A DNA stretch of 36,388 nt. Source: Nemertoderma westbladi. Its lineage: Eukaryota; Xenacoelomorpha; Nemertodermatida; Nemertodermatidae. The notes under the pieces were generated by a model that searched no databases, was not told where the DNA came from, and was given only the letters and a program-made list of their open reading frames with translations. Shown in pieces: positions 10,235-20,104 of this stretch (position 1 is its first letter; every line of letters begins with the position of its first letter). The DNA is taken from the NCBI GenBank assembly GCA_032718475.1, contig JAUCBJ010007586.1, positions 1 to 36,388 of the forward strand, written 5' to 3'. The position numbers were made by a program, and so were the translations under genes.

Positions 10235-13200
10235 CTAGGTACACGACGGCCTTACAAAGCTGATTCCAGGAGCTATATAGTGGTCCGTCGCTCCCTGCAG
10301 GAGAGGTGAGAGTCCCTGCGAGACGTCTGATGTTCCAGAGCTCCAATCGCTCTCTCTGATCTTCATGAAGGATCCACTCGCGGTGGGGAGGTCCAGATCC
10401 ACGGTGTCGTCCCTGGCAATATGTAATACCGACAGATCTATCCCGGGTTCAAATAACTCCGATCCACCCGTTCGGGTTTTAGGTTTGACTTTCTCCGCTC
10501 CCTTGGCTGGTCTAATCTCAGTCGGAGTAAGATGGGGAGGCCATTCATCCTCCTTACTCAGGAAGTCGGGTTCACCTAACCGGTCTGTAGTATCTGTCAG
10601 TTCTTGAGGAGTTGCTCCTCTGGAAGCGATGTCAGTTGGATTAAACTTCTTGGGGCAATATCTCCATTGATCTACATTGGAGCTAATATCGTCATTATCT
10701 GAGGAGTATGGTGTTCCCTCAGTTGGGTCGTCTCCCTCACTAGTATCATCTTCCCATTCACTCACCTGGCAGACGCGATCTTGAAGCAGTCTTTCTCTGA
10801 GCATTCTTCGGGAAGGTCCAGTAAGGTACCAACCTACTCTAGTTCTTACCGCATAGGTCTGAAGTGGTTGCGGTTGAGCAGGTCGTTTCTCCAATGTCTC
10901 CAGCGCCTCATGCGCGTTTTGACCGATTAATATTTGTACTCCAGGATAATCAGTGTCGAATCTAGGAATGTTAAGTTGTTGGGCATGATCATCTTCGTCC
11001 CAATTATAAGGTTCCACTTGGGTGGTAGCGAAGTTCTTTATTGCCACCATTTTGACTGACCTTATACTGTGTTCTCCTAGTTTATCCTGTGGAGTGGACA
11101 ACTCACCTATATAATAGTCGGCAGCCACAGCAGATTTCCAAACCTGCATGATCCCTGACATGTTTAGCTTGGTTCGGAACTTGGGTTGTCCAGCAAAGAT
11201 GTCTTCGGCTAGTTCTTTATCGATGAATGTTCCTGTGCTGCTGGAGTCCAGGAGGGCGTTCACTATATAGCTCTTCTGAGGTCCGTGGACCCGTAACTGG
11301 ACTACAGGAAATTCTCGGATTCCTACATTTGAAGTTGGCGCTTTCCAAGATTGTTGTTGATCTGAAGTAGTTAGGGTGAGGTCGCTGTCTGTGTCTTTCT
11401 CATACATGAGTGCTCGATACACTGCGGTGGTGTTTATTAAGTAACAGGATTCGTTTTGGTCGGAGAATTCGTCCGTATAGAATCCTTCCATCTCAGAACT
11501 TTGGTCAGTGTCGTTCACATCACTGAATTGGACATGTAGTTGTTCGGACTCACTTACCTGACTCGGGCTGCTTCGTTCGAATTCCGTGTGCAACAAGATA
11601 TGATGTTTTGCGCCGCACTTTGCACACCTTACGTCGGAGTAACAGGTTCGCCGTTGGTGTCCTCGTCTGAGGCAATTATAACACAACCGCTTATCCCACA
11701 TGACTTCACGTCTGTCCTTTAGTGATTTCCTCAGGAATTCATCACACGCACTTAAACGGTGGGGCCCATCGCACAGCACACATTTGGGCTTGATGTTACT
11801 TACTTTAACATGTGCTGTGTGGTGCACGTTCGTTCTTTCCTCGGGCTTTCTCACCTGAATTCTCTTGGGAGACGTAGGAGGAGTTTTTCTTACCTGTTCT
11901 CTCCTGTCATTGGTTCGAGACTTGAATTTACTTACCTGGTCTTTAGGCGTTTTATTGACATAATAAGATCTTTCAGTGTCTTTCCCGCTATCCTCTCCTT
12001 GAGAAGTCTGGCTTTCGCCGTCGTCTGTATAACACACTGGTGTTACCCTTCTCCTAGAAACGGATTTCTCACTTACCTTGTTTTCCAGTGTCTTCTCTCT
12101 GGACTGCCTTATGAGCTGTAATTTCACTTCTCTATCTAAGAATGACATGAGATCAGTCATGGTAGGGTCTCGTCGTTGTTGTTCCATCATATATAACACT
12201 TTCTTATCCCAGCGTGTACCTACTCCACCCTTCGGTAAAGTAGAAGCCACTGCTCTAATAACCATAGCACTCTGATACTCATGAGACTTACCTAGCCAAT
12301 CTAATTGTCTGCAGATCTCCTGAATTTCATCGGAAAACTCTATAATCCCGCTGCTAATAAACTTTCGGGGCGCTACCAACTTTGCATACAAATACCCAGC
12401 TATGTTATTCCTATTACCATACCTGATGTTTAGTGTATCCCAAACTTGTCTTAATCCGTCTGGATGTCCAATAAACTTTAACGCCATTAACTTGGGAGAT
12501 CCTTCCAAGCACTCGATGAGGAATCTAAGTTTCTCTCCATTAGATAGCACAGAGTTCTGTATGTTATCTTTGTAATATTCATTAAAAGGTAACCATTTCA
12601 TCTCATCTCCATTGAACTTGACGATCTCTCCCACCTTTACCGCTTGCCGGGCTTCGGTTCTAGCCATTTGACGCGTAAAACTTTCTTGGGCCATCGTGTT
12701 ATTTAATATCGAGTTATCGGTATATAAATTTCTCGGATTATGATCCGGTCTATAGGGAATATCATTATCAACAGGTCTATAATTACTCTTAATAGGGTTC
12801 ACTATAGGAGTTTCTACTTCGCTAGCAGTATAGATGCGTGTAGGCTCCACACCTTGCGCATGAGATACTTCAGACCTAACAGGTTGACACATTGTTACAG
12901 GGGGTGGTGGTATACCCTTTTGTAAATTTACTAATTTATCACGTTCTAGCGCGATATTTTGCTGCACTTCTTGCAACTCTAACCTACTTTCCTTTACGGT
13001 TCCCTTTAACTGTTGAACAGTCCCTTCTAACTCTCGGACCTGTTGGGAGGAGCGCATTCGATTCTCCTCCATCTTTCCGAGGAGAATGTCCATCCCCCGC
13101 CGTCTCTCGTCCACCCAATCAACCGCCGAAGCGGGATCCGCCAACGTCGTAGCGGGCAGACGAGGGACTACGGGCGATATATCCTTTATATTTCGCTCGG

Positions 13201-14449
13201 AGTCCAGGACCGACACTGTTTCAAGGGCTGTTCCTCTGGGCACAGGTAACTTGGTACTGTGCAAAGGGAATTTAAAGGCAGGTTCAGGGAGTACAGGTGT
13301 CTCTACCACCGAAAGGGTGGCTTCGGGAACAGGCCTAATTATTTCAGGCTCATCTACTATAGTAGGGAGTCTCTCTATTGTAATTATTTGGTCTGTGGGT
13401 TCTGTACTACCTAAGTTGGTGTTATTTAGTTGCCTTCTAACAGCTGGAGGCAAATCAGGCAATTTCTGACGGTGGGATGTTCTTTTACGTCTGCTTAGGT
13501 GAGATCTATTTCCTTTGCCTTCAGTGTCGGTAGTATCGCCTTCCTCAGATGATGTATATCCCTGTCTTTTGGGAGTAGATCGATTCATCATCTGCATATT
13601 ACTAGCTGTTAACTGTTTATTTATGCAGTCTTGATTCTCCTGAATGTATTCCAATTCTAGTTGGGTGGTTTCTTCAGATGCCTTTCGTTCTGCTTCTGCC
13701 ACTGCAGCTGCTAAAGCCGCTTTTCTTTCTGCTTCTGCCACTGCAGCTGCCAAGGCCGCTGCTATTTTCTTTCTGTCTTCTATAAGTTTTTTCTTTACTT
13801 GCTCTTCTTGGACTCTAGTGATGCGGAGGAGTTCATCAAATTTAGCTTGGTTCGCAGCTAACATTTCCGCATCGATTGCGTCCAGCACAAGCTTGGTTCC
13901 TTCACTATTAGGGCTAAGCCCCTCCAACCTTCTCCTCAACTCTTCATCTCCTACAAAGCGTTGATAGTCTGACAGATAGATGTCAATAGCATCCCTCTTA
14001 TGCGGTTTCTCTGCTGTCACTTCGCTTTCTTCTTGAGAAGAAGTGGCGTCGGTTGACTCTTCATAGGTTGGCCGCTCATCATAAACCTTATCCGCCATCT
14101 TCGCTCCGCATTCGGTCGTCCGCTCAACAGTATCCGAACTACTGGAGCTATCAGGCCGTTGAGAAGTAAGTTCTTGGCTCGCGGGTTGTTGCGGTTCCGC
14201 TGCTTCTTGGTCCCGCTTGACCTGAGCTCGAGTGCCTATGATAGACCTACGATGTTGGACTAGCCTAGGGTCTGATACTACTACTTGAGGGATGATCTTT
14301 CGCACAGTAGGAGGGGACTTAGACTTTGGTCTGGGATGTTCCATACTTTGATCTTGGTCACAGATCCTTTTAAGACGCTGTCTAAGTCTAATACTCATTC
14401 TAACACCCTCTAAGAGACTATCTGACAATGTTTGTTGTGAGTCAGACAT
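10235..14449 (-). CDS. BEL/Pao Gag-protease polyprotein with RT/RNase H deleted
   Basis: An intact 1404-codon frame from ATG at 14449. The N-terminus is rich in charged residues. Around residues 195-270 is a likely coiled coil with a duplicated AALAAAVAEAERK unit. About 600-760 is the Gag core typical of BEL/Pao (DUF1759 type: KFNGDEMKWLPF, then LRFLIECLEGSPK and LNIRYGN). Three Cys/His knuckles begin at residue 890: C-x2-C-x3-H-x4-C, then CYNCLRRGHQRRTC, then CAKCGAKHHILLH. A retropepsin-like segment follows, LLDSSSTGTFID, with the Asp at 1068. Its active-site triplet is D-S-S, not the usual D-S/T-G. After GWYLTGP the frame passes through about 55 acidic residues straight into NPTDIASRG (about 1274), which normally follows RNase H. 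Some 600 residues of reverse transcriptase and RNase H are missing without breaking the frame. Integrase is not present. Confidence 0.93.
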   Translation of the reverse strand: MSDSQQTLSDSLLEGVRMSIRLRQRLKRICDQDQSMEHPRPKSKSPPTVRKIIPQVVVSDPRLVQHRRSIIGTRAQVKRDQEAAEPQQPASQELTSQRPDSSSSSDTVERTTECGAKMADKVYDERPTYEESTDATSSQEESEVTAEKPHKRDAIDIYLSDYQRFVGDEELRRRLEGLSPNSEGTKLVLDAIDAEMLAANQAKFDELLRITRVQEEQVKKKLIEDRKKIAAALAAAVAEAERKAALAAAVAEAERKASEETTQLELEYIQENQDCINKQLTASNMQMMNRSTPKRQGYTSSEEGDTTDTEGKGNRSHLSRRKRTSHRQKLPDLPPAVRRQLNNTNLGSTEPTDQIITIERLPTIVDEPEIIRPVPEATLSVVETPVLPEPAFKFPLHSTKLPVPRGTALETVSVLDSERNIKDISPVVPRLPATTLADPASAVDWVDERRRGMDILLGKMEENRMRSSQQVRELEGTVQQLKGTVKESRLELQEVQQNIALERDKLVNLQKGIPPPPVTMCQPVRSEVSHAQGVEPTRIYTASEVETPIVNPIKSNYRPVDNDIPYRPDHNPRNLYTDNSILNNTMAQESFTRQMARTEARQAVKVGEIVKFNGDEMKWLPFNEYYKDNIQNSVLSNGEKLRFLIECLEGSPKLMALKFIGHPDGLRQVWDTLNIRYGNRNNIAGYLYAKLVAPRKFISSGIIEFSDEIQEICRQLDWLGKSHEYQSAMVIRAVASTLPKGGVGTRWDKKVLYMMEQQRRDPTMTDLMSFLDREVKLQLIRQSREKTLENKVSEKSVSRRRVTPVCYTDDGESQTSQGEDSGKDTERSYYVNKTPKDQVSKFKSRTNDRREQVRKTPPTSPKRIQVRKPEERTNVHHTAHVKVSNIKPKCVLCDGPHRLSACDEFLRKSLKDRREVMWDKRLCYNCLRRGHQRRTCYSDVRCAKCGAKHHILLHTEFERSSPSQVSESEQLHVQFSDVNDTDQSSEMEGFYTDEFSDQNESCYLINTTAVYRALMYEKDTDSDLTLTTSDQQQSWKAPTSNVGIREFPVVQLRVHGPQKSYIVNALLDSSSTGTFIDKELAEDIFAGQPKFRTKLNMSGIMQVWKSAVAADYYIGELSTPQDKLGEHSIRSVKMVAIKNFATTQVEPYNWDEDDHAQQLNIPRFDTDYPGVQILIGQNAHEALETLEKRPAQPQPLQTYAVRTRVGWYLTGPSRRMLRERLLQDRVCQVSEWEDDTSEGDDPTEGTPYSSDNDDISSNVDQWRYCPKKFNPTDIASRGATPQELTDTTDRLGEPDFLSKEDEWPPHLTPTEIRPAKGAEKVKPKTRTGGSELFEPGIDLSVLHIARDDTVDLDLPTASGSFMKIRESDWSSGTSDVSQGLSPLLQGATDHYIAPGISFVRPSCT

Positions 14450-14580
14450 GTTTGGTTGTACAGTTGAATGCCTACTGCTATATTACAGTCCAAGCAAGTC
14501 TAGTAATTCAGTATTAACTGCTAGCCCAGTAATTAATTACCGATACTGCTACTCAGTGTAGCGTGATATATATAATATTA

Positions 14581-14840
14581 GAATACCGGTATGCTTATGG
14601 TATATATAAGTATTATTACAGACTAGGTTTTTCACAGAAACCGGTATATAATTTTAGCACAAATATATATAAATATATAATAGGCCTATCGTGAATACCG
14701 GTATACAGCTTACACTTATAGTGTATATATATAAGTATAATTACAGACTAGAATTAATTACAGAATACCGGTATGATTTCAACCTAAAATTTATAGAAAT
14801 AAATATAATAAGCCTATTGTAAATACCGGTATGTCAATTA
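14581..14840. repeat. Degenerate tandem repeat around ACCGGTAT
   Basis: RAATACCGGTAT recurs at 14581, 14693 and 14821, about 112-128 bases apart. The intervening sequence is also shared: a TATATATAAGTAT block, then TTACAGACTAG, then an AATATATAATAGGCCTAT-like block. It is part of the BEL/Pao leader, upstream of the Gag start. Confidence 0.7.
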
Positions 14841-15785
14841 TTTTAGAATAATTGAATTTCTGAATTTTAAGGGTTACTTGGTTACTTTAACTTACTTTAT
14901 TACCGTTATTTAAGCAGTAGTCCAACTGATATTGAGACCTAATTGTTGTATGGCAGGCCTACTATTTATAAATCGTTTGAGTTGATTTATAATATATATA
15001 TACCCGTTGAAATGGGTTTTTGTCAATGTTTGAAATAAATGTTATTATTTCTGGGGGAGTCACTACACATAAGCTGTGCGCTCTCAGTGGAGTGCTACTT
15101 GTTAGACACTAAAACAAATAATTCTAATTTACCTAAGTTACTTAATACTACAAATTACGTACAATTCGGGTTGAGATTACAATCTCTAAATAAACACAAA
15201 AATTTAATTACAAATACACAAATACAAATTTTTAGGGTAATTTTACAAGAAGTCTACTAACCAGCCTAACAAAGGGTTAGAATATCTGGTTATTACAACG
15301 GACAGGTTACTACGGTATTTGAAAATAATAAGTAGTAGTAAATATACTGCGCTGTCCAGATAGGAAAATACCACCGCCTGACGACCTATAACCGTATCGC
15401 TATAGGTACTACGTTATGTATCACGGAGTGTTCCTACCCAGAAGTTAATTACCGCGGTCTACCAGAACCAACGTGCCTATTAACCACTTTACAACACAAA
15501 TACACTGCCTACACACTAATCACCTTCGGAAAGTACTATACACTAAACCCTAAATTAGGTACAAGTACTTGTACGACAAATAATTAGTAGTTAAAAATAC
15601 AGCTAAAAGAACCACGGTATCTGCCGGAGTGACCAAAGCATAAAATCTCCAGTCTTTACCTACGCCGTGCAGCCCTGATGTAGTACCGGGGTTAGTTTAA
15701 CTATAACGGTATGTATAACAAACACAATTACTGTAGGAATAAACTTGGGGATATGAATGTTGCGAATAATCGCATAAACTCTGAA

Positions 15786-16380
15786 TAATAAATATTACGC
15801 TACGCGTACAAACTACTCAAACAAAATGCAGACCAAATACTGACAGACTACTATCAAGCCTAAACAAACTACGGTATATGCAGACTCCAAAATGATTAGT
15901 TAGTATGCGTTCTAACCCAGTAGTACGACTTATTCTTTCACAGGGGGTTTACCTCACAGCACTTGAAGCCCCTACTTTCCTAACTTAGCACTTTATCGGA
16001 CAGATGCTCTACACACACCGAAATTTCCTCAAACCCAACAGCAGCCAGACAACTATCCAGTATCCAGCCTACAAATTATCTAAATAAAATTATATGCTAC
16101 CCGTACAGACTACACAAACAAAGTACAGACCAAACGATGGCAGACTACTATCAAGCCTAAATAAACCACAGGACATGCAGACTCCGAAATGGTTAAGTAG
16201 TATGCGTTCTAACCCAGTAGTACGACTTATTCTTTAGATGGGGGTTTACCTTACAGCTATGGCTGCCCCTACTTCCTAACCGTTCTTTATCGGACATACA
16301 CTCTACATGCACTGCAATCCGTTCAGACCTAATCAACAGTTAGCCAACAGTCAAGCCTACAAATTATCTGTACAATCTGA
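15786..16380. repeat. Two-unit tandem repeat, 297-bp period, BEL/Pao leader
   Basis: TATGCGTTCTAACCCAGTAG occurs at 15904 and again at 16201. The sequence before it (GCAGACCAAA, GACAGACTACTATCAAGCCT, ATGCAGACTCC) and after it (ACGACTTATTCTTT, GGGGGTTTACC, CCCCTACTTTCC, CTTTATCGGACA) repeats in the same order with scattered differences. Duplicated leader blocks may mark an RNA signal that has been copied. Confidence 0.85.
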
Positions 16381-16612
16381 TCAGGCTTACACGCCTTCTG
16401 CTCAATACTGGCCTACTAATAAATAAAACTGACAGAAATAGGCCTAAGTAAAATCCCAATAAAAACCAGGCATCCCCGATTAATTATTAAGACCTACCGG
16501 CATATAATAATCAAATCGAATAATACTGCTGTACTTGTACTGTAAGTACCGGTTCGGATGATCAGGCAGTCAGGCCTACAGGTTTCCGGTCGACCGGTAC
16601 TTTAGACTAGAT

Positions 16613-16630
16613 TGCTTACACCGCAATCCA
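16613..16630 (-). other. Possible primer binding site
   Basis: On the minus strand, 17 bases after the 5' LTR end, the sequence reads TGGATTGCGGTGTAAGCA. A TGG start is expected for a site that pairs with the CCA end of a tRNA primer. The distance from the LTR is longer than usual and I cannot name the tRNA, so this is tentative. Confidence 0.25.
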
Positions 16631-16647
16631 GAAGCAATATCTGTTAT

Positions 16648-17840
16648 TGTTTGCGCTTTTGAAGACCTTTGACAGTTTAACCTGCCAAATTAGGATGTCT
16701 TTTAGATGATATATAGTCTTTAGCCTATGACGAGTATTTGATACACTACATTAGCCGAAGTCAGTCTATGCGCAATCATTCACCCGCTGGATATACCCGG
16801 GAGACGGAATTCGGAGCTTAATGATTGATGGTGTAAGCCTACCGTATTATTCGACTGATCGTAATATATAATCTCTGACAAATATTATTCACTTTCGGGA
16901 AATATTAACAGTTCCTTTAGGACGTGGCGCTCTAATTATGTAAACAGAGTTATGACTTAAACCAGACGCAATGAGATGGCTATAGATTCACGTATATGGC
17001 GCATTCTTTAGGAGATGCTTTGTTATCAGTTACAATCATACACAATGCTGCACAATGCTGCACACCAATCTGCCGACCTTCACTAATTTTAGTCACATAC
17101 AAAGAGAATAACAGACAATACATGTAGGGCCTATAAAATAGCATTAGATTCACTTCAAACCACTTAACATAGGTCGCAATCGTTTATCTGTAACCGGTCT
17201 CTCTAACCTTTAGTATATCAAGAAGGTTGGGTGTCTGACTATTGATCAGTATTCCAAATATAATCTTCCATCAACAAATATAATGAATAATCGACAGCAA
17301 AAGCAGTAATGTTAAGTAAGATATGCATGATATGTTTAGTAAGCATTGAATTGCATTGATAAGGTAACTCGATTTGCATTGGTATGGTTAGGTAAGATAA
17401 CAGATATATGTTCTATAATTAAGCCTACTAATGTAAGACTAAAGACTGAAACACAGAGGTGCCAAAAGCCGGTGTTCTTAGGCTCTGGGCAAAAACATAA
17501 CACTGAATTCCTGAGTTTCTGTATCCACCTCCAACACAGAGACAAAAAACGCTCTGATTGGTCGACCGAACAACGAGAGAACAAAGAAACAAAGAAATGT
17601 CGACGTGGCAATATCAGCTGTTAGCCGTCGTCATGGTAGCGACACTGTTTTCAAGAGTATCGAGCTTATTGCGTCCCGAAATTGCGGATTATGTCCTCTA
17701 AAGTACAAATACAGAAGAAATGGCTTTTATGTCCTCTAAAACACCAGTACAGTAAGGACACGGCCTTTTTATGCCCAGCAAACCAACTACAGAGTACTTT
17801 ACGGGGAAAATAACCGGCTAATTACGCAAAAGCTTTTACA
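16648..17840 (-). mobile_element. BEL/Pao 5' LTR (minus orientation)
   Basis: The 1193-bp partner of 5658-6850. It runs on the minus strand from TGTAAAAGC at 17840 to GCGCAAACA at 16648 and differs from the other copy at three transitions only. In element orientation it is the promoter-bearing LTR, and the Gag start lies 2.2 kb downstream. Confidence 0.95.
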
Positions 17841-17845
17841 AAACC
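17841..17845. other. Target site duplication AAACC, right copy
   Basis: Matches 5653-5657 directly outside the other LTR. The bases after it complete the arm of the palindromic element. Confidence 0.93.
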
Positions 17846-17867
17846 TTTAATATTATTGCTGACCTTT
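17846..17867. mobile_element. Palindromic MITE-like element, right terminal piece
   Basis: With the AAACC duplication and one base more, 17840-17867 is the exact reverse complement of the first 28 bases of the palindromic element (5281-5308). It is the displaced right end of the element broken by the BEL/Pao insertion. Confidence 0.9.
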
Positions 17868-19207
17868 TGGCGTTAACGGCGCCTCATATTTACCTTGCCA
17901 AGTAATAGTGTTATGATAAAAAAACTAATAAATTTTGAACTAAAAAATTAACTGTTTTTCTAAACATATGCTTAAAACATATGTAAGTATGGAAATCGAA
18001 AACGAAATAGGTGAAATAACCTGCCACGAATGCATATGACGACATAAATACATACAAGACAATACATATGTCAATTAAAATTTCCGTACGTTACATATGT
18101 GTTCAGCATATGTGCAGAAAAACAGGAAAATTTTTGGCGCGCAAAAGCGCGCACACACACGCCATGTGCGCGCAAGCGCGTACACACTGACACATATGCC
18201 ATGTGCGCGCAAGCGCGCACATGTGGCTTGCTCTGTGGGCGCACGGCGCACGTTTTTGGCCTTTTCTGCGCACGCGCACGCGCACCCATTATTTTACCGC
18301 GCACAACGCGTTTTAATTTTTGCAAACATTTTCCAGGCTGGGCACCAGGCAGCCAGGTGCCAGGGCTGCACAGCTGCAGGGGGCCTAGGCAGGAAGGCAG
18401 CTAGGCTAGGCCTAGGGGGCACTGGAGAAAGGACAGAAGGAGGGTGTCTGTCTACTCAGCCAACCAGCTCCTGTCTGACTGGGCTACTGCTTGCTACACG
18501 CATAACGCACAAGGAACACCGGCAGACCGGGCAGCCGGGAGCCGGAACACCGATCAGATCACTTTCTGGCTTTAGCTAAGCTATAAATCAGTAAATTGCT
18601 GAATTCTCCATGCATTTACCAGTTTACAGCACTGCCTGTAAGTGTCCGTGCACCGTGCATGGTTCGTGCAGCCACTATCAGACTATTCCAGTATATTCTG
18701 TATTTAGCTATTTCGCTACCAGGTATTTGCTGATTTATTATTGTATTAGGAGGTCTAAATATTATTAAAATTTCACACCCAACGATGAGATTATAATTCC
18801 CAAATTAATCAACCGGTACCCGGGCATAGCGCTACTGTATACGTCTATACAGAATTATTTATGGCAATTCTATTCGCGTGTATTTGTTTTCTATGGATAA
18901 ATTTCACTCCAGATTTTCAAATATAAAAATTCATCAGACAAAATTGAATGGTGAAAATGAACAGCATATAATTGTAGCAAACTGCTACCGTTCTTATTAA
19001 GTAATCTGTATTATGTATTAATTTACTATAAATAATTTATTTTATTTATTTTTATTGCTGTATTTACAGAGTATGGAGTACTGTACTTACCAGTTACTGA
19101 GTTACCTGTACACATTTATGTTTGTATTACAAGGTGGGGTGGTACCACCCGTATTAATTAATTTTATTTCCCAACTAATTTTCTCGTGTTTTTGTTTGTT
19201 TTCTCAG
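17868..19207. other. SEC22 intron 1, right part; no gene
   Basis: Contains a CATATG-rich stretch (17966-18118), a CG/CA alternating tract (18136-18330), a GC-rich patch with AGGCCTAGG words to about 18450 and then AT-rich sequence up to the acceptor. Open frames across the GC-rich part on both strands are composition artefacts. Confidence 0.6.
18136..18330. repeat. Alternating CG/CA tract (Z-DNA-prone), GCGCGCAAGCGCGC repeats
   Basis: GCGCGCAAAAGCGCGC, CCATGTGCGCGCAAGCGCG (twice, at 18162 and 18200) and CGCACGCGCACGCGCACC make a nearly continuous alternating purine-pyrimidine stretch in an otherwise AT-rich intron. The two CCATGTGCGCGCAAGCGCG copies are 38 bases apart. Such sequences can adopt left-handed DNA or hairpins. 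Confidence 0.7.
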
Positions 19208-19368
19208 TTATTTAATCGACAACGGCGTATGTTTCTTATGTTTATGTGAACATTCCTTCTCTAAGAAGACAGCCTTCCAATATTTGGACGATCTGCAGAG
19301 CCAATTTCATGTTCAATATGGTCACAAAGTCGGGTCTGTTTCAAGGCCCTATAGCTTCATAGAATTTG
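19208..19368 (+). CDS. SEC22: SEC22 coding exon 2 (rest of longin domain)
   Basis: Acceptor TTTTCTCAG ends at 19207. With one base completing the codon from exon 1, the reading is [14 protein letters not shown], then [18 protein letters not shown], then SRPYSFIEF, the second half of the Sec22 longin domain. The exon closes with G before donor GTTAGT at 19369. Its length of 161 bases gives matching phases with both neighbours (1 + 53 codons + 1). The split codon becomes GAT (Asp), giving FIEFDNYIQK across the next junction, as in the family. Confidence 0.93.
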
Positions 19369-20104
19369 GTTAGTGTCAAGGTTGTCCGTTAGAGAATTAG
19401 GGTGACCAGAATATAGTGAAATACGTTGGATATACTTCAGTATAATCTCGATTCGTAATGTCATTGGAGGTAGAATTTTAGTAAATTGCTTATGGGATTG
19501 AGGCCTTATCGCTTCGAACTTTCTATGTGTCGGTGGAAAATCTCGAGAAATTATAATCTTTAATGAAATATTTATATTTTCGAATAAATTTAATATATTA
19601 TGTTTATAACGCTTTAGATTTTGCGACTTCCAATATTATGTTTTATGATTTTGCACGGAACTGGAAAAAAATGCGAAAAAACTCACTGGGGGGTTGAACT
19701 AGTGCTAATGGCATATTGGGCCTCTTCAGTATCGCCAATCAATTCATCCACTCTCTCCATTTCATTTAGTCCTATGTACTAAAACTGTTTGTGTGTGAGT
19801 GTGTAGGCTAGTTAATATTTGATTTTCATTCCATTCCAACATTTCTTATTGAGTAACATCAACTAATAAATGTGGGGTTAACCGAGCTTAGCATATTCTA
19901 TGCCAACCGTTGCCTCGGCGCCTCCTAGCGGGAGATTGGAGAACTGCTGAGTCCACACAAATTCTATTCCAGACGTTTAATATACTATCTACAGTAAATT
20001 GTACAAAGTTTGTTTAAATTCATGAAAAGATTGAAACTCTGTAAAACATTTTTATTATAACTACGACATATTACCAAAATGTTCTGTTTATAAATCTGTT
20101 GTAG
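19369..20104 (+). other. SEC22 intron 2, 736 bp
   Basis: Runs from GTTAGT to AAATCTGTTGTAG. It is AT-rich with no recognised element or open frame of note. Confidence 0.85.

Larger units (their letters stand above)
14450..16647. other. BEL/Pao leader, 2.2 kb, non-coding with two tandem repeats
   Basis: The region between the 5' LTR and the Gag ATG on the minus strand has no long frame. It contains an AT-rich repeat around ACCGGTAT words (14581-14840) and a 297-bp two-unit repeat (15786-16380). A leader of this length may carry packaging and dimerisation signals, but none can be identified from sequence alone. Confidence 0.6.
5658..17840 (-). mobile_element. BEL/Pao LTR retrotransposon, non-autonomous, 12.2 kb
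   Basis: Two 1193-bp LTRs flank a 9797-bp interior, with 5-bp AAACC target duplications outside. On the minus strand the order is 5' LTR, a 2.2-kb non-coding leader, one 1404-codon Gag-protease frame, then about 3.4 kb of mostly non-coding interior with small and broken frames, and the 3' LTR. The Gag core, zinc-knuckle pattern and the junction segment before integrase identify the BEL/Pao superfamily. Reverse transcriptase, RNase H and integrase are absent, so mobility would need enzymes from a complete relative. The nearly identical LTRs and the intact Gag frame imply that it moved recently in this reduced form. Confidence 0.93.
4412..19207 (+). other. SEC22 intron 1, about 14.8 kb, transposon-filled
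   Basis: The intron starts with GTTAGT and ends with TTTGTTTTCTCAG. It contains a C-rich minisatellite, a palindromic element split by a full BEL/Pao retrotransposon, a CG/CA alternating tract and unassigned AT-rich sequence. About 12.2 kb of its length comes from one recent retrotransposon insertion, so the ancestral intron was near 2.6 kb or shorter. Confidence 0.85.

Noticed and set aside
9561-10346. BEL/Pao integrase on the minus strand
   Set aside because: The frame at 10035-10346 overlaps the end of the Gag-protease frame. It shows no zinc-binding HHCC or D,D,E arrangement that I can see.
10365-13964. Plus-strand frames of 60-127 codons
   Set aside because: They are antisense shadows of the intact Gag-protease frame.
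18097-18579. 160-codon plus-strand frame and partners on both strands
   Set aside because: Low-complexity Ala/His/Arg peptides from the CG/CA tract, open on both strands because of composition.
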